6,973 nucleotides of DNA. Origin: Myxococcales bacterium. GTDB taxonomy: Bacteria; Myxococcota_C; UBA6777. Positions 1 to 5,476 of the stretch are shown one piece after another. Positions within the stretch are counted from its first letter, which is position 1; every line of letters begins with the position of its first letter. The translations under genes and the position numbers were made by a program. The DNA lies in NCBI GenBank assembly GCA_027005175.1, contig JALTMC010000171.1, positions 1 to 6,973 on the forward strand. The letters run 5' to 3'. Below the pieces are notes generated by a model that ran no database searches, was not told the origin of the DNA, and saw only the letters and a program-made list of their open reading frames with translations.

Positions 1-167
1 AGTCCCAAAGAAAGGGGAAGTTGTTGTTGGATGTTGAGGCTCAGGCTTGTCTCAATGGTGAACACAAATCAAGTCTGCAGGTGAAACTGTCTGGACATGT
101 TGTTTGTTTTTGTGCTATGTCCAGTCGATTTCTAGAATCATTTAAAGGTGAATTACCGTCCGGTTGA
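1..167 (+). CDS. Possible C-terminal tail of an unknown protein, cut by the left edge
   Basis: Reading from position 3, a frame stays open from the window edge to a TGA at 165-167, giving 54 residues. The other two forward frames close earlier (TGA at about 35-37 and about 87-89). The translation has alternating hydrophobic and polar stretches (for example LLLDVEAQA, LQVKLSGHVV and SSRFLESFKGELPSG), which looks more like a folded domain than random sequence. I do not recognise the family. The frame is short and no start is visible, so it could be chance. If real, it ends 38 bp before the methyltransferase and runs in the same direction, so the two could be cotranscribed. Confidence 0.35.
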   Translation, partial: SQRKGKLLLDVEAQACLNGEHKSSLQVKLSGHVVCFCAMSSRFLESFKGELPSG

Positions 168-204
168 AAGCTGAACGTAGTATGACTTTTTGTTAATGAG
201 ATGA

Positions 205-1044
205 ATGATGGACTTTGATCGGATCAGTTCCATATACGATCGTGAGATTGTGCCTGTTTGGGGGAGACCCTTTTCCCAACTTCTGGTGCAAAAGCTACCA
301 AACCCACTCACTGGAACTGTCGTTGAAGTTGGATGTGGTACTGGGTATCTTACGATCGAGTTGGCTCAACGACTTGCAGACAAAGCAAGATTGATTGCGC
401 TAGAACCCTCTCTTGAAATGATCGAGATCGCCTTTGAACAAGGAGAGCAGGTTGTTCGTGAAGGAAAGGTGCTATTTCAACGTCATTCTTTGAATGACTT
501 CCAGTTTGCAGACGGTGTTCTCGATCTGATCTTCAGCAATCTCGGCTTGTTTTATATTGCAGAGCCCGATCACTTTCTTTTCAAATTATTGCGTCTCTTG
601 AAACCTGGTGCTCCTGGTGTATTTACCCTACCGATGCGTGGTAGCTTTGAGAACCTCTTTTCTGTGCTCTCCACTACAATAGAGCGGTTGGACGAACGTG
701 AACTCCTTCGTCAACTCAAGTTTCAGAGGCTTGGCTTTCCTTCTCCTGAAGAGGCTCTCTTTCTCTTGCAACGCTCTGGCTTTGGTGATGTCTCTCTGGA
801 GCTACATCCCTTTCAAATGATCTTTTCTGACGCAGCCGCTCTGTTGGAGTCCGCCTTCTTTCGCCATCATTTCCTGCTGGAGTGGCGTCCTTTTCTTCAA
901 AAAATCGATTTCCAAGAATTGCTTGCTGAACTTCGCGATGTTATCGATGTTTATCGAGCAGGCGAGGACGTCAAACTATGGGTGCGTGCGGGCTGTCTGC
1001 AATGTCATCGCCCTCTCATCTCGCTGCCTCGTCTGGGTTTATGA
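205..1044 (+). CDS. Class I SAM-dependent methyltransferase, BioC/UbiE-like fold
   Basis: This 279-residue protein should transfer a methyl group from S-adenosylmethionine. The cofactor-binding motif I is VVEVGCGTG at residues 39-47. An acidic residue closes strand 2 (E67 in LIALEPS). A motif IV-like stretch, DLIFSNLGLFYI, lies at 107-118, and a post-core LLKPG segment at 130-134 is followed by strand FTLP. This layout is typical of the Methyltransf_11/25 type, and the ~270-residue length with an N-terminal FDRISSIYD resembles malonyl-ACP methyltransferases (BioC-like) and quinone methyltransferases. The substrate cannot be read from the sequence, and no biotin or quinone genes are adjacent. 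The start is uncertain: ATG codons at 205 and 208 are both in frame and neither has a strong Shine-Dalgarno. The C-terminal tail ends in an ATGA overlap with the next ORF. Confidence 0.88.
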   Translation: MMDFDRISSIYDREIVPVWGRPFSQLLVQKLPNPLTGTVVEVGCGTGYLTIELAQRLADKARLIALEPSLEMIEIAFEQGEQVVREGKVLFQRHSLNDFQFADGVLDLIFSNLGLFYIAEPDHFLFKLLRLLKPGAPGVFTLPMRGSFENLFSVLSTTIERLDERELLRQLKFQRLGFPSPEEALFLLQRSGFGDVSLELHPFQMIFSDAAALLESAFFRHHFLLEWRPFLQKIDFQELLAELRDVIDVYRAGEDVKLWVRAGCLQCHRPLISLPRLGL

Positions 1045-1307
1045 CGATTCAATTCTCAAACCTGGCCCAAATCATTCTGCTGGGCACGCTCCTGTGTGCT
1101 AGCCCTGTTCTTTGTCAGGTCCGCTTTGGTGGCTCGACGTGGAGAATCAAGTCTTTGAGAACGAAAACCGTGTCTCTCTTGCATTTACTTAGGTTTTGCT
1201 TGCCCTCGCGACAAACAATAGGAATGACTCAGGCCAGGAATAAGTGCTCCGTAACCGACAAGCTTCTGCAACTCACCCTCTCAAGAGAATCCGCATTTAA
1301 ATCTTGA
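1041..1307 (+). CDS. Small secreted-looking ORF, probably a decayed gene
   Basis: The ATG at 1041 overlaps the methyltransferase TGA as ATGA, the usual arrangement for translational coupling. The first ~26 residues look like a signal peptide: a polar start, then a hydrophobic stretch IILLGTLLCASPVLC. After that the 88-residue frame turns basic and shows no domain. Moving to the -1 frame at about 1118 gives a more protein-like stretch (GPLWWLDVENQVFENENRVS...) that ends at TAG 1190-1192. This suggests a secreted protein broken by a frameshift. Alternatively, the signal-like start is chance. No family is recognised. The frame can be extended upstream to an ATG at 978, but that would overlap the methyltransferase by 67 bp and bury the signal sequence. 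Confidence 0.33.
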   Translation: MTIQFSNLAQIILLGTLLCASPVLCQVRFGGSTWRIKSLRTKTVSLLHLLRFCLPSRQTIGMTQARNKCSVTDKLLQLTLSRESAFKS

Positions 1308-1396
1308 GCTTGGAATGAAAAAAAAACTAAAAAATAATAGATTCAAGTAGATACAGAGTTTATTTAAAAATTTTACAATAAATTTTTCAAAAAGTC
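1308..1396. other. AT-rich stretch upstream of the mer-type promoter
   Basis: This gene-free stretch is strikingly A/T-rich, with A-runs near 1318-1333. It contains an 8-bp inverted repeat, AAAAATTT (1366-1373) and AAATTTTT (1380-1387), just upstream of the -35 box at 1397. It could act as an UP-like element or bend DNA. It could also terminate the upstream transcript, although there is no GC-rich stem. No coding potential is seen. Confidence 0.4.
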
Positions 1397-1427
1397 TTGA
1401 CTCCGTATGTTGGTACGGAACTTACCT
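1397..1427 (+). promoter_or_regulatory. MerR-type mercury promoter/operator
   Basis: A -35 box TTGACT (1397-1402) and a -10-like TTACCT (1422-1427) are separated by 19 bp (1403-1421), the overlong spacer characteristic of promoters activated by MerR-family regulators through DNA distortion. The spacer holds a dyad, TCCGTA (1402-1407) and TACGGA (1414-1419). Together this closely matches the known mer operator of Tn21/Tn501 (TTGACTCCGTAC...GTACGGA), as opposed to the CadR/PbrR or CueR types. It lies 53 bp upstream of a MerC-like gene, which supports mercury as the inducer. The -10 is a poor match to consensus, as expected for an activator-dependent promoter. No merR gene is in the window. Confidence 0.87.
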
Positions 1428-1451
1428 TGTATTCAGAAAAAGGAGATCACC

Positions 1452-1508
1452 ATGGGACCTCTTAGGATTGGATTAGATAATGAGGCAGACGATGACCTCA
1501 CAGATTGA
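1452..1508 (+). CDS. Possible 18-residue leader ORF in front of the mer-type operon
   Basis: The best Shine-Dalgarno in this leader, AAGGAG at about 1440-1445, is correctly spaced for an ATG at 1452, not for the downstream membrane protein. The resulting reading frame, MGPLRIGLDNEADDDLTD, ends at TGA 1506-1508. It is out of frame with the MerC-like gene and overlaps its first codons. It could be a translated leader that feeds ribosomes to the ATG at 1480 or 1492, or a remnant of rearrangement. I know of no family match, and only the ribosome-binding site supports it. Confidence 0.3.
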   Translation: MGPLRIGLDNEADDDLTD

Positions 1509-2226
1509 TTTTATTTGGGGCAAGGAATGCCCAAACGTTCAAACAGCCCGAAACAATCTTTTGAAGGCGAGTAAACAAGCAGGCCAGAAGGCCCAATGGC
1601 AGGAGTGGCGTATCAGTGACTCAGGGTTGCCGGAGCACCTCCACGGCTATGGCTCTCCCACAATTCTAGTCAATGGTGTTGATGTTGCTGGCTCTTCTCC
1701 CACAAGTTCCGAGAGTTGCCGCATTTATATAGCAAAAGATGGCTCTATCACCAAAGCACCATCCATCGAATTGATTGCTAATGCTCTAAGTGCTTCTCAT
1801 GTGCGAAAACCGACTGTTTCGCGTTTTCGCAAAAAATCGATGCTTGCGATGCTTCCAAGCATCGGAATTGGTCTTCTGCCAAAGGTGGCATGTCCTGCCT
1901 GCTGGCCTGCCTATGCCGGTATTCTCAGCTCTATTGGCCTTGGGGTTCTTGCGGAGACCACTTGGTTACTGCCCCTCACGGCAATCTTTCTTGTGATTGC
2001 ACTAGGAACACTTGTGTTCCGTGCTCAACGTCGGCATGGATACAGGCCATTTTTTTTCGGATTCTTGGCCTCTGCTCTCCTCTTGATCGGAAAGTTTGGT
2101 TTCGACAGCGAACCGGCCATGTATACCGGAGTCGGTCTGCTTGCCATTGCCTCAGTGTGGAATACTTGGCCGAAAAAACTTGAATCTTCGGCCCCTTGCT
2201 CTGGCTGCGCTACAGAAGTGCAGTGA
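1480..2226 (+). CDS. Thioredoxin-like domain fused to a MerC-like mercury transport membrane protein
   Basis: The 248-residue product has two parts. Residues ~8-102 resemble a thioredoxin-like domain often annotated next to mercury genes, with IDFIWGKECPNV (single Cys17), a GYGSPTILVNG stretch at 56-66 where the cis-Pro loop would be, and Cys80. Residues ~120-230 form about four membrane segments matching MerC: a CPAC pair at 138-141 inside segment 1 followed by WPAYAG and IGLGVL, a segment 4 with MYTGVGLL, and a C-terminal CSGC pair (240-243). In MerC these cysteines are thought to pass Hg(II) across the inner membrane. The start could be ATG 1480 or ATG 1492, which has TGAGG six bases upstream and fits the usual N-terminus better. 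It sits directly behind a mer-type operator, which strengthens the mercury call. Catalytic function of the N-terminal domain is not evident, since it lacks CxxC. Confidence 0.82.
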   Translation: MRQTMTSQIDFIWGKECPNVQTARNNLLKASKQAGQKAQWQEWRISDSGLPEHLHGYGSPTILVNGVDVAGSSPTSSESCRIYIAKDGSITKAPSIELIANALSASHVRKPTVSRFRKKSMLAMLPSIGIGLLPKVACPACWPAYAGILSSIGLGVLAETTWLLPLTAIFLVIALGTLVFRAQRRHGYRPFFFGFLASALLLIGKFGFDSEPAMYTGVGLLAIASVWNTWPKKLESSAPCSGCATEVQ

Positions 2227-2258
2227 TGATTCATCTATTTTTAAAAGGAGAAGATATC

Positions 2259-2525
2259 ATGAAAAAACGGACCATCGAAATCTTCAGTGCCGGATGCACA
2301 GTTTGCGATAATGCAATCAAGTTAGTCAACGACATTGCTTGTGAATCCTGTGAAGTTAGTGTTCTCAACATGCAAGATCCGGAGGTTTTTACTCGCGCAA
2401 AGTCTTTGGGTATCAGTTCACTTCCTGCAGTAGTCATTGACGGCCAACTTGCCGATTGTTGCACAGGACGAGGTGTAGATGAAGCAATCCTTCGTTCCGC
2501 AGGTTTGGGACAGCCAGTTGTCTAG
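2259..2525 (+). CDS. Small thioredoxin/glutaredoxin-like thiol protein of the mer-type operon
   Basis: This 88-residue cytoplasmic protein begins with beta-strand RTIEIFSAGC and a redox-type CTVC motif at residues 13-16, followed by a second pair, C28 and C31. The cis-Pro loop is SSLPAVVIDG (Pro56), and a Cys-Cys pair follows at 67-68. The fold matches thioredoxin_3/glutaredoxin-like proteins. Six cysteines suggest metal or thiol exchange, for instance taking Hg(II) from the MerC-like partner, but this is inference. The start at 2259 is set by AAAAGGAG ending at 2250. A longer reading from 2196 would overlap the upstream gene and lacks such a site. It follows the membrane gene by 32 bp and so is likely cotranscribed from the MerR-type promoter. 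Its TAG stop lies inside the terminal repeat of element A. Confidence 0.82.
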   Translation: MKKRTIEIFSAGCTVCDNAIKLVNDIACESCEVSVLNMQDPEVFTRAKSLGISSLPAVVIDGQLADCCTGRGVDEAILRSAGLGQPVV

Positions 2526-2684
2526 AACACTGACCGGTTTGCCGTCGGTCGCAAAAACAGCCATTTACGTCGTCTGACTTCGTTATGACTTCTTGGAATA
2601 GCGAAAGTATGCCTCGGCGTCATGCCTTGTCAGACTCGCAACGGACTGCTTTTACTCGGTTCTTCCAACCGGTCAGTGTTCTAG
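2522..2684. repeat. Palindromic element A (163 bp) with perfect 18-bp terminal inverted repeats
   Basis: CTAGAACACTGACCGGTT at 2522-2539 is repeated as its exact reverse complement at 2667-2684. The interior is also imperfectly self-complementary: CGTCTGACTTCGTTATGAC near 2571-2589 pairs loosely with the reverse complement of 2617-2637. The whole element could therefore fold as one long hairpin. No ORF is seen inside. Internal blocks GGAATA (offset ~73) and GCCTTGTCAG (offset ~102) recur at nearly the same offsets in element B, so the two look related. The CTAG at each end could be a target duplication or part of the repeat. It resembles a non-autonomous MITE-like element, and its hairpin may also end or process the operon transcript. 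Confidence 0.75.
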
Positions 2685-2835
2685 CACTTAGACATTGATA
2701 AGATGTGGTGTTTGTCCGGGTTTCAAAAGCATTGCCTTACGTTCTTGTTTGTTGTCGGAAAAGTAGGCTTGTTCGTAAGATATCCGGTCTCAAATGAAAA
2801 CCATTAAATGCAGTCAATTAAAAGGGTGTAATGTA
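2685..2835 (+). promoter_or_regulatory. Intergenic leader with a weak candidate promoter for the outer-membrane protein gene
   Basis: No gene is seen in this 150-bp stretch between element A and the outer-membrane protein. TTGTCG (2752-2757) and TAAGAT (2776-2781) are 18 bp apart and form a weak sigma70-like pair. If real, the outer-membrane gene would have its own promoter, independent of the mer-type operator. A purine-rich AAAAGGG lies at about 2819-2825, ahead of the TTG at 2836. Confidence 0.22.
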
Positions 2836-2916
2836 TTGAAATTACGAGTGCTTGTTGTTCTTCTCTGGTGGTTGTCTTGTTCTCCCTTGGCTTGGGCCAG
2901 TCCCTGAACTGCCTGA
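2836..2916 (+). pseudogene. Signal-peptide segment cut off from the outer-membrane protein by two in-frame TGA codons
   Basis: From a TTG at 2836, preceded by AAAAGGG about ten bases upstream, the frame reads an excellent export signal. It has basic Lys2 and Arg4, a hydrophobic core VLVVLLWWL, and an AWA-like cleavage end at residues 19-21. This is the same frame as the outer-membrane barrel that starts at 2917, which otherwise lacks a signal. TGA codons at 2905-2907 and 2914-2916 interrupt the join. Either the gene is broken, or the sequence carries small errors here. I find no reason to call selenocysteine. Confidence 0.6.
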
Positions 2917-3867
2917 ATGAATCCAAACCTCCCGGGAGGAGGCGTCAATCAGCAGCAGCTCAAGCAAAAGGGGCAACTCCAACTGGGTCTTCAGTGGGTG
3001 GGAACCTACGTTCGTACAGAGCACGATGTAGACAAAGAAGATTTCGAACGCGATATAAAAACAGGAAAACTTAAGGACATTCAAGCGTATAAGCACCTCG
3101 TGGATGTGTGGCTAATGAATGTTGATTTGAATGCTAGGCTGGGAATTACGGAATGGTTCAGTGTTGCTCTCCAAATGCCACTCCGACTCGCAAAAACCTC
3201 TCCTCAATTCGAGGATGCCCAAGGCGGATTGCTTACTGGCTTTACTTCAATTCATCATCGTGATGAAACTCTTTTTGGAATTGGAGATGTCGGTCTTCAA
3301 AGTTTTTTCCGAATTTTACAACCTCTCAAACATCGAGGTTGGCTGTTGGAGGTTGGGATTGGCCTGACCTTTCCTGCAGGAGGAACAGAACCTAATCCTG
3401 ACCGCCTGAAGAAAGAAGGTAAAGAGCATCAACATATCTTTTTTGGTTCAGGTACATTTGATCCCACTGCTAGTTTAACCGTGTCTTACAGTCTTCCTTT
3501 GCTTCGGATACTTGGATGGAGTAATGTACGAGCTTCCCTTTACGAAAATACGTTTGGCTATCGAGCAGGTGCTAAGTTGACAGCCGGGCTGGGAGTGAGT
3601 ACCGGCTTTGGGCTAAAAACTTGGACCTTTTTGTTACAGGCCGAGGTTTATTATGAAGCTCCCAGCCGATGGTCTGGTAACCAGGACGACGAAAACAGCG
3701 GACGCACCGATCTGATTCCTACCATCGGCGTCTACTGGCAGCCTGTATCAACTCTACAACTCAACCTGATGGCTAAGTTTCCAATCACTGTTCAGGTGAT
3801 CGGAGCACAACTGTCAATCCCGATGTTAGTACTGTTCGGGGTAACATATACCTTTTCTTTATTTTGA
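2917..3867 (+). CDS. Outer-membrane beta-barrel protein (phenol-meta/transporter-like)
   Basis: This 316-residue stretch alternates amphipathic beta strands with polar loops: LQLGLQWVGTYV, a GITEWFSVALQMPL pair, GIGDVGLQSFF, and GWLLEVGIGLTFPAGG. It ends YTFSLF with a C-terminal Phe, the usual outer-membrane assembly signal. The GIGDVGL and LTFPAGG pattern resembles the 'MetA-pathway of phenol degradation' transporter-like group, whose substrates are poorly known. The ATG at 2917 has no ribosome-binding site, and the protein starting there has no signal peptide. The native start is probably the TTG at 2836, with two in-frame TGA codons now between. Translation might restart at the TGA-ATG junction, but the product would not be exported. 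The barrel region itself is uninterrupted over 316 codons, so decay would be recent. A link to the mercury genes is positional only. Confidence 0.75.
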   Translation: MNPNLPGGGVNQQQLKQKGQLQLGLQWVGTYVRTEHDVDKEDFERDIKTGKLKDIQAYKHLVDVWLMNVDLNARLGITEWFSVALQMPLRLAKTSPQFEDAQGGLLTGFTSIHHRDETLFGIGDVGLQSFFRILQPLKHRGWLLEVGIGLTFPAGGTEPNPDRLKKEGKEHQHIFFGSGTFDPTASLTVSYSLPLLRILGWSNVRASLYENTFGYRAGAKLTAGLGVSTGFGLKTWTFLLQAEVYYEAPSRWSGNQDDENSGRTDLIPTIGVYWQPVSTLQLNLMAKFPITVQVIGAQLSIPMLVLFGVTYTFSLF

Positions 3868-4053
3868 CGGGGAGTCGGTAGTGTTTGATGAAACAAAATT
3901 CAATAAGTTGATTTTATTATCGTATTAATGTAATCGCAGACGGAGGATTGCTCATCTCTACTTTAGGAGAGATGAGCACAAGGATATGGAAGTGTCCATG
4001 GTGAAACGATCACCTTTTTGCACTCTTGAAACCCCATTTGAAAAACCCCATTA
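3868..4053 (+). terminator. Intergenic region with an 11-bp stem hairpin at 3949-3978
   Basis: TGCTCATCTCT (3949-3959) and AGAGATGAGCA (3968-3978) are perfect complements around an 8-base loop. This is the strongest hairpin downstream of the outer-membrane protein. No U-run follows directly (the next T-run is near 4014-4018), so it is a weak case for intrinsic termination; it could instead stabilise the 3' end or bind a regulator. Nothing else of note lies here apart from a duplicated AACCCCATT (4030-4038, 4044-4052) abutting element B. Confidence 0.4.
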
Positions 4054-4213
4054 AGGGTCCGTCCAAAAATAACCTATACAGTTTGCATCTCCGCTTTATC
4101 CATCCTGGCTGCGTTCCACTTCCTCGGAATAACAAGCTATTCTCTCGTCAGAGAGCCTTGTCAGGGCGGCGAATCGAAGCGCAAATCAACGACTTTCTTT
4201 TTGGACGGACCCT
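4054..4213. repeat. Palindromic element B (160 bp) with perfect 16-bp terminal inverted repeats
   Basis: AGGGTCCGTCCAAAAA (4054-4069) and TTTTTGGACGGACCCT (4198-4213) are exact reverse complements. The interior is imperfectly self-complementary, for example TTTGCATCTCCG in the left half against the right half read in reverse. GGAATA at offset ~72 and GCCTTGTCAG at offset ~101 match element A in order, spacing and orientation, although the terminal arms differ. It carries no ORF of its own. It ends 7 bp before the rubredoxin ribosome-binding site, so it lies in that gene's upstream or leader region, where a transcript hairpin could affect expression. Confidence 0.72.
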
Positions 4214-4231
4214 AACGAACAAGGAGATAGA

Positions 4232-4429
4232 ATGCCAGTGGAAGAAAAGACAAAAGAGACAGATATGACCAAATATTATTGTTTGCCTTGCGGCTTTGTA
4301 TATGATCCTGCTTTAGGTGATCCTGAGAATGGTATTGCTCCAGGAACATCATTTCACGACATTCCTGATGATTTCTGGATCTGTCCTGTGTGTGGGGCGA
4401 CCAAGGATTTGTTTGAGCCTCTCGATTGA
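4232..4429 (+). CDS. Rubredoxin
   Basis: This is a small cytoplasmic one-iron electron carrier of 65 residues. The four iron ligands are C17 and C20 (CLPC) and C51 and C54 (CPVC). Typical rubredoxin stretches are present: [41 protein letters not shown] at the C-terminus, and the aromatic residues that pack around the iron. The start at 4232 is supported by AAGGAG at 4221-4226. A start at 4265 would give the classic ~54-residue form but has only a weak upstream purine run. Such proteins pass electrons to oxygen- or peroxide-reducing enzymes or to alkane hydroxylases; no partner is nearby. The gene is convergent with the ExbB-type gene. Its last eleven codons open the first unit of a 42-bp repeat array, and element B sits just upstream. 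Confidence 0.94.
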   Translation: MPVEEKTKETDMTKYYCLPCGFVYDPALGDPENGIAPGTSFHDIPDDFWICPVCGATKDLFEPLD

Positions 4430-4612
4430 AGATCAAAAACTTCCAAGGACTTATCAGAAACTTCCAAGGACTTGTTTGAGTCTCTTGATGGAAGATCAGA
4501 GGCTTCCAAGGACTTGTTTGAGCCTCTCGATGGAAGATCAGAAACTCCAAGGACTTGTTTGAGCCTCTCGATGGAAGATCAAAGGCTTGGATCGAGGTTT
4601 CCAAGGACTTAG
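4401..4612 (+). repeat. 42-bp tandem repeat array copied from the 3' end of the rubredoxin gene
   Basis: Units starting CCAAGGA(C/T)TT occur at 4401 (42 bp, containing the end of the gene), 4443 (21 bp, internally deleted), 4464 (42 bp), 4506 (41 bp), 4547 (longer, with extra sequence), and a partial at 4601. Because 42 is a multiple of three, the rubredoxin frame continues through them as [14 protein letters not shown]-like repeats. The real stop TGA (4427-4429) is GGA in the later full units (4490-4492, 4532-4534). Without that stop the frame would run to TAG 4610-4612, adding about 60 residues. The array fills the gap between two convergent genes. Confidence 0.85.
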
Positions 4613-4642
4613 GGGATTTGGAAGGGTCGAAGGGGTTTTTGC

Positions 4643-5287
4643 TTAGCGTTGGGATTGGCTTTTGAGGCGGTGAGCTAGCATGTGCTCAAGTTTGGTGGAG
4701 TATTCTTCGATCTCGTCAACGATCTTTTTGGTCAGAAAGCCCAAGAAGGCGTGAGCAGTGAGACAAGGAATAGCCACAATCAAGCCGAATGCAGTTGTGT
4801 TCAGTGCGATTGAGATGTACTGAGCAAGCATTTTGGCTTTGTCTTCCGCAGCAGCACTGTCGAGTGCGCGGAAGGCGTTGATCAGACCAAAAATGGTTCC
4901 CAATAGACCCAGCATGGTTGCGACGTTTGCGATCGCGCTGAGGTTATTGGTTCGTTTTTGAACTTTGGGCAAGATCTCCAGAGAGGCTTCTTCCAAAGCG
5001 TTGGAGATCGATTCACGGCCTTTGTTAGCTCGGGCCAGTCCTGCTTTTATGACTTTGGGCAATGCGGCAGCCGGGGCTGCGTTGCAAAGCTTGATCGCAC
5101 GGTCGATGTTGTTGGCCATCACCAGCTTTTGGATCTGAGCCATAAACGCTTTACCGTTGATGTTGTACTTAAAGAACAGGAAGATAAACCGTTCTATTAT
5201 GAGCCCAAGTCCCACAACGGAACAAAGAGCGATTGGGTGCATAAACTCGCCACCCTTAATATAAAAGTCTGCAATAAATCCCATCAT
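4643..5287 (-). CDS. MotA/TolQ/ExbB-family proton channel protein
   Basis: This 214-residue inner-membrane protein belongs to the family that uses proton flow to power outer-membrane transport, envelope stability or motility motors. Three membrane segments are visible. The first is near residues 17-38 after HPIALCSVV. The second, near 117-140, carries the conserved MLGLLGTIFGLINAF. The third, near 157-186, carries ALNTTAFGLIVAIP. A cytoplasmic loop with coiled character lies between the first two. The length fits ExbB/TolQ. The start is set by AAGGAG (5298-5303 on the complement), ten bases from the first ATG, and a second ATG follows immediately. The usual ExbD/TolR partner is not downstream: the repeat array and the convergent rubredoxin gene lie there. 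The subunit is therefore orphan here, or its partner is elsewhere. Confidence 0.92.
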   Translation of the reverse strand: MMGFIADFYIKGGEFMHPIALCSVVGLGLIIERFIFLFFKYNINGKAFMAQIQKLVMANNIDRAIKLCNAAPAAALPKVIKAGLARANKGRESISNALEEASLEILPKVQKRTNNLSAIANVATMLGLLGTIFGLINAFRALDSAAAEDKAKMLAQYISIALNTTAFGLIVAIPCLTAHAFLGFLTKKIVDEIEEYSTKLEHMLAHRLKSQSQR

Positions 5288-5328
5288 TTCTCGGGTTCTC
5301 CTTCACCGCAAGAGTCGAACGTCAAGAT

Positions 5329-5357
5329 GATATACCATCTTTCCAAAAACCACGCAA
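5329..5357 (-). promoter_or_regulatory. Candidate sigma70 promoter for the ExbB-type gene
   Basis: On the complement, TTGCGT (5352-5357) and TATATC (5329-5334) are 17 bp apart, placing a start site about 35 bp upstream of the gene. A second pair further up has a perfect TTGACA (5439-5444) with TACTTC (5416-5421), also at 17 bp. Either or both could serve; neither has two good hexamers. Confidence 0.3.
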
Positions 5358-5476
5358 GGTTCTTTTGTGGTCTGACATCGAAACCGATCAACAGTTCCCT
5401 GTCTTCTCTACCATGGAAGTACCTCTCTTGAGAACTTATGTCAAAACTTTGAGATCGATTTTTGGCATGTGATACG

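Noticed and set aside
2905-2916. Selenocysteine or programmed readthrough at the two TGA codons
   Set aside because: The codons lie in a linker just after the signal peptide, with no Cys-like active-site context and no selenocysteine hairpin recognised. Mutation or sequence error is simpler.
2868-3074. Forward ORF overlapping the outer-membrane protein start
   Set aside because: Shadow frame rich in Arg, Ala and Gln. The overlapping frame has clear beta-barrel strands and a terminal Phe.
2521-4213. Composite transposon bounded by elements A and B
   Set aside because: Their terminal arms differ and no transposase or integrase is encoded between or near them.
4212-4604. 130-codon complement ORF opposite rubredoxin with SPWKFLIF-like repeats
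   Set aside because: It is the antisense reading of the rubredoxin gene and its 42-bp array. The repeats come from the DNA repeat and no independent start signal is seen.
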